Source: Anaeromyxobacter_A sp035636195 (lineage in GTDB: Bacteria; Myxococcota; Myxococcia; Myxococcales; Anaeromyxobacteraceae). From it: DNA of 7,809 nt. Position numbers and translations under genes: made by a program. Of this stretch, positions 1-5,991 are shown in pieces. The stretch spans positions 1-7,809 of the forward strand of contig DASPZP010000033.1 in NCBI GenBank assembly GCA_035636195.1. The letters run 5' to 3'. Numbering within the stretch: the first letter of the stretch is position 1; each line of letters starts with the position of its first letter. A model generated the notes under the pieces. The model was not told the DNA's origin. It was given only the letters and a program-made list of their open reading frames with translations, and made no database searches.

Positions 1-13
1 GTGGTGAGCCCTC

Positions 14-42
14 GCAACGCGAGCGGACCGCTTCAACGTTGC
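14..42 (-). terminator. Imperfect stem-loop over the PEBP stop codon, candidate terminator
   Basis: Outer arms GCAACG (14-19) and CGTTGC (37-42) are perfect complements. Inside them AGCG (22-25) pairs with CGCT (29-32) around a 3-nt loop, leaving small bulges between the two helices. The PEBP stop codon (35-33 on the minus strand) lies inside the structure. No U-run follows in the transcript, so this is not a textbook intrinsic terminator. It could instead protect the 3' end or be a chance GC-rich repeat. Confidence 0.35.
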
Positions 43-509
43 TTCTGGTAGGTCCCCATGAGCTCGGCGCGGCCCATCACGTGGCCCTCCATCGCCTTCT
101 CCAGCTTCGCCTTCGTGGGCGCCCCGAGGTCGGGCAGCGCGACGTCGAGCGCGTAGAGCTTGAAGAAGTAGCGGTGCCGTCCGATGGGCGGGCAGGGACC
201 TCCGTATCCCGTGCGCTTCCAATCGTTCGAGCCCTCGCGCGTGCCGGCGGGCAGGTCCTTCGAGGCGATCGCGGCAGCGAGGCCGGTCGCCGTGGGCGGG
301 ATGCCGTAGAGCTCCCAGTGCACCCACGTCATCTTCGGAGCCTTCGGATCGGGCGCGTCCGGATCGTCGACGATCAGGGCGAGGCTCTTCGTGCCGGGAG
401 GCATGCTGGACCACTCGAGCGGCGGTGACGTGTCCCTGCCCTCGCACGTATGGATGGACGGGATCTCACTTCCGCTCTTGAACGCGGGAGACATCAGCGA
501 CGGCGCCAT
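33..509 (-). CDS. YbhB/YbcL family PEBP (Raf kinase inhibitor-like) protein
   Basis: A 158-residue protein of the phosphatidylethanolamine-binding protein family, bacterial YbhB/YbcL branch; from memory E. coli YbhB is the same length. Both family signatures are present: DDPDAPD at residues 48-54, and GPCPPIGRHRYFF at 104-116, which form the anion-binding pocket. HWELYGIP (64-71) is the usual central strand. There is no signal peptide or membrane segment, so it should be cytoplasmic, like YbhB and unlike periplasmic YbcL. The ATG at 509-507 is fixed by an AAGGAG five bases upstream. It is transcribed away from the lipoprotein gene across a 197-bp spacer. The biochemical role of bacterial PEBPs is poorly known; ligand binding or inhibition of an enzyme is only a family-level guess. 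The fold assignment is secure, the function is not. Confidence 0.95.
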   Translation of the reverse strand: MAPSLMSPAFKSGSEIPSIHTCEGRDTSPPLEWSSMPPGTKSLALIVDDPDAPDPKAPKMTWVHWELYGIPPTATGLAAAIASKDLPAGTREGSNDWKRTGYGGPCPPIGRHRYFFKLYALDVALPDLGAPTKAKLEKAMEGHVMGRAELMGTYQKQR

Positions 510-514
510 GGCAG

Positions 515-520
515 CTCCTT
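515..520 (-). promoter_or_regulatory. Shine-Dalgarno of the PEBP gene
   Basis: AAGGAG on the minus strand, five bases before the ATG at 509. It is the only clear, well-spaced Shine-Dalgarno in front of any gene in the window, which makes the lack of one before the other genes stand out. It decides the start of the PEBP gene. Confidence 0.75.
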
Positions 521-579
521 CGACCGACCGCAGCGGACGCGCCGAGGAGCACGAGGCAGACGACGGGCGGGCGAGCGGT

Positions 580-605
580 CCGGTTCACTTGATCAATCTA
601 ACCGG
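580..605. promoter_or_regulatory. Nested 26-bp dyad in a divergent spacer, candidate operator
   Basis: Outer arms CCGGTT (580-585) and AACCGG (600-605) are perfectly inverted, and the core TTGATCAA (589-596) is a perfect palindrome with exactly the same centre (592.5). Ten of thirteen base pairs are symmetric. This is the most AT-rich stretch between the divergent PEBP and lipoprotein genes, about 83 bp from the first start codon and 114 bp from the second. Size and position fit a homodimeric repressor or activator site. No regulator gene lies in the window, so the binding protein is unknown. I could not fit a convincing -35/-10 pair around it. Confidence 0.4.
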
Positions 606-659
606 CTGGTCGCGAGGGCGATGCTACCCGACCGGCCGCGTGCTCGGTCGTGCTTGGGA

Positions 660-701
660 TAGGCTAGGACGTCGGCCGTCCCTCCGGGCGCGCCGCGCCC
701 G
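660..701 (+). promoter_or_regulatory. Lipoprotein gene leader: -10-like box and two stem-loops
   Basis: TAGGCT (660-665) is a weak -10-like hexamer identical to the one before the transporter gene. It is followed by two perfect stem-loops: GGACG/CGTCC (667-671 with 677-681, 5-nt loop) and CGGGCGC/GCGCCCG (685-691 with 695-701, 3-nt loop). The second ends five bases before the ATG at 707, where a Shine-Dalgarno would be expected and none is present. A start from TAGGCT at about 672 would disrupt the first loop, so the true start may lie upstream. The stems are seen directly; promoter function and any effect on translation are inference. Confidence 0.35.
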
Positions 702-706
702 AACCC

Positions 707-1534
707 ATGAACGACCGCCGCCCCTCCGTCCTCCTCGCCGCTGCCCTGGCGCTCATGCTCTCGGGCTGCGCCTTCCTCCAGCGCCTCGCGCAGGGCGGCT
801 TCGAGCCGCCGAAGCTCAGCTTCCAGTCCTGGTCGGCCGACCAGCTCGACCTGGAGGGCGTGACGATCGCCCTCCACTACCAGCTCGAGAACCCGAACCA
901 GCTCGGGCTCGACCTACGCCGGCTCACCTACAAGCTGGAGGTCGAGGGGACGCAGGCGGGCGAGGGCGAGCTCCCGGCGGGCATCCAGGTGCCGCCGCGC
1001 GGCGCGGCCGCCGTGTCCATCCCGGTCCGGCTGCGCTGGCGCGACGTTCCACGCCTCGCAGAGGTCCTCCTCTCCCGGGCCGAGGTGGCGTACCGCATCA
1101 CCGGCAGCGCGGGCGTGGGCTCCGCGCTGGGGACGATCGAGCTGCCGTTCGACCACCGCGACCGGGTGGCCATCCCGCGGCCGCCCTCGTTTCGCATCGA
1201 AGGCATCACCGTCCGCAACGCCTCGCTCGCGGACGTCGCCATCGACGTCCGGCTCCGCGTCGAGAACGGCAACGGCTTCCCGCTGCCGGTCGGCGCGCTG
1301 ACCTACGGGCTCCGCGTCGGACAGCACGACCTCCTGGCAGGCGGCTCGCACCCGCTCGCGGCGGTGCCGCCCGGCGGGCATGCGGTCATCTCGATCCCCA
1401 TCCGGCTCTCCACGGTCGGCGCGGCGCAGGGTATCGCCGACCTCCTCTCCGGGGCCGCGGTGCGGTTGCAGGGCCTGGCCGACTTCGGCGCGATCGAGGT
1501 GCCGGTCGAGGCGAACGGAGCGCTGAAGCGCTAG
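707..1534 (+). CDS. Lipoprotein with two tandem LEA-2/WHy domains
   Basis: A 275-residue exported protein. The N-terminus (MNDRRP, then a hydrophobic run to residue 20) ends in a lipobox L18-S-G-C21, so signal peptidase II should cleave before C21. Residue +2 is Ala, not Asp, which favours the outer membrane. The rest is two similar halves, about 35-150 and 158-272. Each opens with PP.(L/F).(F/I) and has a beta-rich core with a matched L.(V/L)EN.N element (YQLENPNQLGLDL at 58-70; LRVENGNGFPLPV at 183-195), then LTY..(K/R)(L/V) and a PP.G.A..SIP(V/I)RL strand (97-109, 221-233). This is the pattern of LEA14-like/WHy domains, known from desiccation-linked plant proteins and common as bacterial lipoproteins of unknown role. 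The ATG is the only plausible start in frame, and no Shine-Dalgarno is seen. The transporter gene follows after 31 bp on the same strand. Family fairly secure; physiological function unknown. Confidence 0.86.
   Translation: MNDRRPSVLLAAALALMLSGCAFLQRLAQGGFEPPKLSFQSWSADQLDLEGVTIALHYQLENPNQLGLDLRRLTYKLEVEGTQAGEGELPAGIQVPPRGAAAVSIPVRLRWRDVPRLAEVLLSRAEVAYRITGSAGVGSALGTIELPFDHRDRVAIPRPPSFRIEGITVRNASLADVAIDVRLRVENGNGFPLPVGALTYGLRVGQHDLLAGGSHPLAAVPPGGHAVISIPIRLSTVGAAQGIADLLSGAAVRLQGLADFGAIEVPVEANGALKR
1519..1532 (+). other. Stem-loop abutting the lipoprotein stop codon
   Basis: AGCGC (1519-1523), loop TGAA, GCGCT (1528-1532). The T of the TAG stop (1532-1534) is the last base of the stem. There is no T-run after it. 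It could be a weak 3'-end structure or attenuator between the lipoprotein and transporter genes, or simply codon-driven sequence (Ser/Ala/Leu/Lys/Arg codons). Confidence 0.25.
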
Positions 1535-1551
1535 CGGTCCGGCCGGTCTGC

Positions 1552-1557
1552 TAGGCT
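1552..1557 (+). promoter_or_regulatory. -10-like box eight bases before the transporter ATG
   Basis: TAGGCT keeps the three most important -10 positions (T1, A2, T6) and ends eight bases before the ATG at 1566. Initiation seven or eight bases downstream would fall at or next to the start codon, giving a leaderless mRNA. No Shine-Dalgarno is present in the 31-bp gap and no -35 box is recognisable. Alternatively the gene is read through from the lipoprotein gene. Confidence 0.33.
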
Positions 1558-1565
1558 GCGCCGCC

Positions 1566-2411
1566 ATGCCGACGCCCCGCCGCGCCGTCGCCGCCGCCCT
1601 CGCCGCGATCGCGCTATGGGGAATGCTCGCCACCCTGGCGCTCGCGCTGCGGCGCGTGCCGCCCTTCCTGCTCGTCGGGTGCGCGCTCCTGCTCGGCGGG
1701 CTCGTCGGCGCGCGCCGCCTCAGCGTGCGCGGACTTCGCCTGCCCGTGCTGGCGCTCGGCGTCTACGGCCTCTTCGCCTACCACTTCTGCCTGTTCCTCG
1801 CGTTGCGGCTCGCGCCGCCGGTGGAAGCGAACCTGCTCAATTATCTCTGGCCGCTCCTCATCGTCGTGCTCTCCCCGCTGTTCGTCCCGGGGACGGCCCT
1901 GCGGGCGCGGCACGTGGTGGGCGCGCTCCTCGGCTTCACGGGCGCTGCGCTCCTCGTCACCGGCGGCCGGCTCGGCTTCGCCCGCGAAGGCCTCCTCGGG
2001 TACGCGCTCGCCGTCGCGGCGGCCGTGATCTGGTCCACCTTCTCGCTCGCGACCCGGCGGCTCGGCGGCTTCGCCACCTCCGCGGTGTCGACCTTCTGCC
2101 TCGCCTCCGGCGCGCTGGCGCTCCTCTGTCACGCGCTCTTCGAGCCGCACTACCACTTCGCCGCCGCGGACGTGCCGTGGCTCCTCGCCATCGGCCTAGG
2201 GCCCATGGGCGCCGCCTTCTACCTATGGGATCGGGCGCTACGCGACGGCGATCCGCGCGTGGTGGGCACGCTCGCGTACCTCACGCCACTCCTCTCCACG
2301 CTGCTCATCGCGCTCGCCGGCGCCGGCCGGCTCCACGCGACCTCGGCCGCGGCGATGGGCCTCATCGTCGGGGGGGCCGTGGTGGGGACGTGGGCGCCGA
2401 GGGGGAGCTGA
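1566..2411 (+). CDS. DMT superfamily (EamA/YddG-type) transporter
   Basis: A 281-residue integral membrane protein with about ten predicted helices, in two EamA repeats (about 5-132 and 143-276); the usual family length is 280-300. Diagnostic segments are NYLWPLLIVVLSP (92-104) in the first half, and LGPMGAAFYLWDRALRDGDPR (211-231) followed by GTLAYLTPLLSTLL (234-247) in the second. These match the YddG-like branch, which includes an aromatic amino-acid exporter in enterobacteria and the structurally solved Starkeya YddG. Positive residues after the first helix and a short R-containing N-terminus fit an inner-membrane carrier. Export of amino acids or related metabolites is a family-level inference; the substrate cannot be read from the sequence. 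The ATG at 1566 directly precedes the first helix and has no Shine-Dalgarno. The gene ends 17 bp from the convergent metH stop. A functional link to metH (methionine or amino-acid export) is tempting but unsupported. Confidence 0.93.
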   Translation: MPTPRRAVAAALAAIALWGMLATLALALRRVPPFLLVGCALLLGGLVGARRLSVRGLRLPVLALGVYGLFAYHFCLFLALRLAPPVEANLLNYLWPLLIVVLSPLFVPGTALRARHVVGALLGFTGAALLVTGGRLGFAREGLLGYALAVAAAVIWSTFSLATRRLGGFATSAVSTFCLASGALALLCHALFEPHYHFAAADVPWLLAIGLGPMGAAFYLWDRALRDGDPRVVGTLAYLTPLLSTLLIALAGAGRLHATSAAAMGLIVGGAVVGTWAPRGS

Positions 2412-2435
2412 CAGGAGGTTGGTGGCCCTCAGCTC
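2405..2435. terminator. Shared inverted repeat between convergent stops
   Basis: GAGCTGA (2405-2411) and TCAGCTC (2429-2435) are perfect complements around a 17-nt loop. Each arm contains a stop codon: the transporter TGA is 2409-2411 and the metH TGA is 2431-2429 on the other strand. One symmetric structure could therefore form at the 3' end of both mRNAs, as in a bidirectional terminator. There is no T-run on either side, so intrinsic termination is doubtful. On the metH side an alternative pairing GGTG (2421-2424) with CACC (2435-2438) competes. Confidence 0.4.
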
Positions 2436-5400
2436 ACCGCCGCCGCCCCCTGCGTGCCCGGCGCGCCGCGGACGACGTAGTACACCGCCTCGGGGTGGTG
2501 CAGGACGATGGCGGAGGTCGACTGCTCGGGCACCATCTGGTCGGCGCTGGTGAGCGAGACGCCGATCGTCCGCTCAGGGTCGAGGAGCTTCCAGATCTGG
2601 CGCTGGTCGACGAGCTCCGGCCAGGCGGGGTAGCCGGGGGAGTAGCGCTTTCCCTGCAATGCCGGCAGGCCGAGCTCCTTGCGGACGACGGCGTGCCAGT
2701 GGTCGGCGAGCGCCTCGGCGGTCTCGACGGCCAGGCCATGCAGGTAGAGGGCGCGGCTGTACTCGCCCGCCTCCTGCCAGGCGTCGGCGAGCCGGGTCGC
2801 CTCCGTGCCGACCGTCACCACCTGGAAGGCGACCACGTCCGAGCCGGGCTCCTCGCGGAAGTAGTCGGCGAGGCACAGGTGCTTCTCGTCCGGCTGGCGC
2901 GGGAACGTGAGGCGCGCGAGCGGCTCCTTCCGGTGCACCGGGTCGAGCACGACGAGGGCGTTTCCGTCCGCGTGGCAAGGGAAGTAGCCGTAGACGATCC
3001 TGGGGGTGAGCCACCCGTTCGCGAGGATGTCCGCCTTGAGCGCCTCGAGCTTGGGGCCGAACTCGTCGCGGATGAGCCGCTCGTACTCGACCTTGTCCTT
3101 CGATCGCACGCCCCACTGGAGCTTGTAGAGCTCGATGAGATCGAGGTGCGGCCAGACGTCCTGCAGCCGGAGGTCGCTCGGCGGCACGACGCGCGGCCCC
3201 CAGAACGGCGGCGTGGGCGCCTTGCCGACCGGGAGGATCGGGCTCCGCACGCCAGGTGCGGCGACCAGCACCGGCGCCTCCGGCGCGTCGCGTTGCTTCA
3301 TCGCCTTCTGCAGCACCTCGGTCTTGAGCTGCTCGCGCCGCTTGGGGTCGAGGAGCTGCTCCACGATGTCGAGGCCCTCGAACGCGTCGCGGGCGTAGTA
3401 GACGCCGCCCGGGTAGGGGCTGCGATCCTCGAGGAAGAGGGTGCGGTAGCCGAACTTGCGGTTGATGGCGGCTCCGCCGATGAGCACCGGGAAGCTGAGG
3501 TTGCGGCGCGACAGCTCCTGCACGCAGTACGGCATCTGCTTCGACGTCGAGACGAGCAGCGCCGAGAGGCCGATCGCGTCGGCGTTCACCTCCATCGCCT
3601 TCTCGAGGATGGTCGCCACCGGCACCTGCTTGCCGAGGTCGAACACGTCGAAGCCGTTGTTGGAGAGGATGGTCTTGACGAGGTTCTTCCCGATGTCGTG
3701 CACGTCGCCGTACACCGTGGCGAGCACCACCTTCCCCTTCGAGGTGCCCTCGACGCGGTCGAGGAACTTCTCCAAGTACGCGACCGCCTTCTTCATCACC
3801 TCGGCCGACTGGAGCACGAAGGGGAGGATGAGCTCCCCGGCGCCGAAGCGGTCGCCCACGTCCTTCATGGCGGGGAGGAGCACGCCGTTCAGCACCTCCA
3901 CCGGAGGCCGGCGGGTGAGCGCCTCGTCGATGAGGGGCTCGATGCCCTCCGGGCGCCGGTGCAGGATCTGGAGGTGGATACGCTCCTCGGCGGTCTTGCC
4001 GGCGAAGAGCTCCTCGACCGGTTGCGCCGCGCCGGTGCTCGCCTTCCCGCTGAAGTGGGCGATGAGCCGAGAGAGCGCGTCGGGGTGGCGGTCGAAGACC
4101 ACGTCCTCCGCCAGCCGGCGCTCCTCCTCCGAGATCTCCTGGTAGCCGCGGATGTCCTTCGGGTTGACGATGGCGAGGTCGAGCCCGGCCTGCACCGCGT
4201 GGTAGAGGAAGACCGAGTTCACCACCTCGCGCGCCGGCTTCGAGAGCCCGAAGCTCACGTTCGAGACGCCGAGGCAGGTGAAGACGCCCGGGTTCTCGGC
4301 CTTGATGCGCCGGATGCCCTCCATGGTCTCGAGGGCGCTCCGCCGGTACTCCTCGCCGCCGGTGGCGAGGGTGAAGGTGAGCGGATCGAAGACGAGCGCG
4401 TCGGGCGGGACGCCGTACTCCCTCGCCACCTCCACCGTCCGTCGGGCGATCTCCGCCTTGCGCTCGGCGGTCTGCGCCATGCCCTTCTCGTCGATGGTCA
4501 TGGCGACCACCGCCGCGCCGTAGCGGCGGACGAGCGGGAGCACCTTCTTGACCCGCTCCCCGGACTTCTCGAGGTTGATCGAGTTCACGATGCAGCGGCC
4601 GGGGTGGACCTTCAAGGCCGCCTCGACGACATCGGCCTCGGTCGAGTCGATCATGAGCGGCGCGTCGACCGCCTGGGCGAGGAGCTTCACGAGCGTGCGC
4701 ATCTGCGCCGCCTCGTCCTCGCGCTCGTTCAGGGCCACGCACACGTCGAGCACGTGCGCCCCGCCTTCCACCTGGTCGCGTGCGATGCGCACGATGCCCG
4801 CGTAGTCGTCGGCGAGGAGCAGCTGCTTCACCTTCTTCGAGCCCTGCGAGTTGACGCGCTCGCCGACGATGAGCGGCCTCGGCTGGAGGTCGAGCGGCAC
4901 CGACTTCATGGCCGAGGCGAGCTCGGGCAGCGGCCTCGGGCGCGGCCGGGGCGTCAGGTCGAGCGCGCGGATCGCCTCCACCACCCGCTGCAGGTGCTCG
5001 GGGGTGGTGCCGCAGCAGCCGCCGACGATGCCGACCCCGAAGTCGCGCACGAACTCGGAGAGGGCGCTCGCGAGCGCGGCGGGCGAGAGCTTGTACACCG
5101 CCTTCCCGTCGACGTTCTCCGGCATGCCGGCATTGGGCAGGCACGAGACCACGTGGCTGCACCGCTCGCCCAGGTAGCGCACGCTCTCGCGCATCTCGGC
5201 CGGGCCGGTGGAGCAGTTGAGGCCGATCGCGTCGACCGGCAGCCGCTCCAGCGCCGCCAGCGCCGCGCCGATCTCGGTGCCGAGCAGCATGCGGCCGTTG
5301 GCGTCGATGAGCGTCGGCTGGGCGATGATGAAGACGTCCTTGAGCGACTCCCTCCGGTAGGCGTCCACCGCCAGCACGGCCGCGCGGAGCTCCGCCAGAT

Positions 5401-5893
5401 CCTGCTGCGTCTCGATGATGACGGCGTCGACGCCGCCGTCCACGAGGCCGCGCGCCTGCTCGAAGAACACGCGCTCCAGCGCGTCGGCGGTCACGTTGGA
5501 GAGGACCGGGTCCGAGGCCGAGGGCAACAGGCCGGTCGGGCCGATCGACCCGGCCACGAAGCGCGGTTGCCCGGGCGTGGCGTGGCGCTCGGCGGCGCGG
5601 CGGGCCAGGCGCGCGGCCCGGAAGTTCACCTCGTAGGTGCGGTGGCCGAGCCCGTACTCGTCGAGCTTGAGGCGCGACGAGCCGAAGGTGTTCGTCTCGA
5701 CCACGTCGCAGCCGACCGCGAAGTAGCGGCCGTGGATGTCCTCGATGAGATCGGGGCGGGTCAGGGTGAGCAGGTCATTCGCGCCCTCCTGCCCGCCGAA
5801 CTCGGCCGCCTTGAGCTGGTGCCCCTGGATCTGGGTGCCCATGGCGCCGTCGAAGACGAGCACGCGCCGGCCGACGGCTTCGCGAAAAGTCAT
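2429..5893 (-). CDS. metH: Cobalamin-dependent methionine synthase (MetH), full length
   Basis: It transfers the methyl group of 5-methyltetrahydrofolate to homocysteine via cobalamin, giving methionine and tetrahydrofolate (cytoplasm; EC 2.1.1.13). The 1154-residue protein has all four modules. Homocysteine domain, 1-310: zinc ligands C227 (LNCSTGP) and C293/C294 (GGCCGTTP), matching E. coli Cys247/310/311. Pterin domain, about 338-590: GERVNSQGSKK at 345-355, MIDSTE at 414-419, NSINLE at 437-442. B12 cap and Rossmann domain, about 625-850: GDVHDIGKN at 729-737 with axial ligand H732, S777 in LSALL, and GG at 806-807. AdoMet reactivation domain, about 895-1140: RYSPGYP at 1083-1089. E. coli MetH is 1227 residues; this is slightly shorter but nothing essential is missing. 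The frame stays open 87 codons further upstream, but those residues are Arg-rich junk overlapping the divergent gene; MTFREAVGRRVLVFDGAMGT is the proper N-terminus. A reactivating flavodoxin/reductase is not in the window. Confidence 0.97.
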   Translation of the reverse strand: MTFREAVGRRVLVFDGAMGTQIQGHQLKAAEFGGQEGANDLLTLTRPDLIEDIHGRYFAVGCDVVETNTFGSSRLKLDEYGLGHRTYEVNFRAARLARRAAERHATPGQPRFVAGSIGPTGLLPSASDPVLSNVTADALERVFFEQARGLVDGGVDAVIIETQQDLAELRAAVLAVDAYRRESLKDVFIIAQPTLIDANGRMLLGTEIGAALAALERLPVDAIGLNCSTGPAEMRESVRYLGERCSHVVSCLPNAGMPENVDGKAVYKLSPAALASALSEFVRDFGVGIVGGCCGTTPEHLQRVVEAIRALDLTPRPRPRPLPELASAMKSVPLDLQPRPLIVGERVNSQGSKKVKQLLLADDYAGIVRIARDQVEGGAHVLDVCVALNEREDEAAQMRTLVKLLAQAVDAPLMIDSTEADVVEAALKVHPGRCIVNSINLEKSGERVKKVLPLVRRYGAAVVAMTIDEKGMAQTAERKAEIARRTVEVAREYGVPPDALVFDPLTFTLATGGEEYRRSALETMEGIRRIKAENPGVFTCLGVSNVSFGLSKPAREVVNSVFLYHAVQAGLDLAIVNPKDIRGYQEISEEERRLAEDVVFDRHPDALSRLIAHFSGKASTGAAQPVEELFAGKTAEERIHLQILHRRPEGIEPLIDEALTRRPPVEVLNGVLLPAMKDVGDRFGAGELILPFVLQSAEVMKKAVAYLEKFLDRVEGTSKGKVVLATVYGDVHDIGKNLVKTILSNNGFDVFDLGKQVPVATILEKAMEVNADAIGLSALLVSTSKQMPYCVQELSRRNLSFPVLIGGAAINRKFGYRTLFLEDRSPYPGGVYYARDAFEGLDIVEQLLDPKRREQLKTEVLQKAMKQRDAPEAPVLVAAPGVRSPILPVGKAPTPPFWGPRVVPPSDLRLQDVWPHLDLIELYKLQWGVRSKDKVEYERLIRDEFGPKLEALKADILANGWLTPRIVYGYFPCHADGNALVVLDPVHRKEPLARLTFPRQPDEKHLCLADYFREEPGSDVVAFQVVTVGTEATRLADAWQEAGEYSRALYLHGLAVETAEALADHWHAVVRKELGLPALQGKRYSPGYPAWPELVDQRQIWKLLDPERTIGVSLTSADQMVPEQSTSAIVLHHPEAVYYVVRGAPGTQGAAAVS

Positions 5894-5899
5894 CTGGCG

Positions 5900-5928
5900 G
5901 TTGTAGGGGCTCCTCGGCCTCGGGGCAA
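5900..5928 (-). promoter_or_regulatory. metH promoter, apparently leaderless
   Basis: On the minus strand TTGCCC (5928-5923) and TACAAC (5905-5900) are separated by exactly 17 bp. Each matches the sigma-70 consensus at four of six positions. Only six bases (5899-5894) separate the -10 box from the ATG at 5893, so transcription should begin at or within a base or two of that ATG. A GGAG at 5913-5910 is 16 bases from the ATG, too far for a normal Shine-Dalgarno and upstream of the predicted transcript start. This supports the 5893 start and leaves no room for a leader riboswitch. Confidence 0.5.
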
Positions 5929-5979
5929 GCCGTCGCCCTCCCTCGGCTCGCCGCTCCGCACGGACGGGGTGCGATGCAC

Positions 5980-5985
5980 TACCAT
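5980..5985 (+). promoter_or_regulatory. -10-like box six bases before GTG of the glycosyltransferase
   Basis: TACCAT matches the -10 consensus at four of six positions and lies exactly six bases before the GTG at 5992, the same geometry as the metH promoter facing away from it. No -35 box is recognisable at 16-19 bp. If real, the ATG at 5974 would be upstream of the transcript and could not be the start. Confidence 0.33.
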
Positions 5986-5991
5986 GCGCGC

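Noticed and set aside
391..1554. Long plus-strand frame of 387 codons across the PEBP and lipoprotein region.
   Set aside because: It overlaps the real lipoprotein gene in another frame and encodes Arg/Pro/Gly-rich sequence; no start signal or domain.
2413..2424. Perfect AGGAGGT followed by GTG, looking like a strong ribosome site in the convergent spacer.
   Set aside because: The GTG is only two bases after it and opens a Pro/Arg-rich frame antisense to metH with no coding character; the sequence is the loop of the shared inverted repeat.
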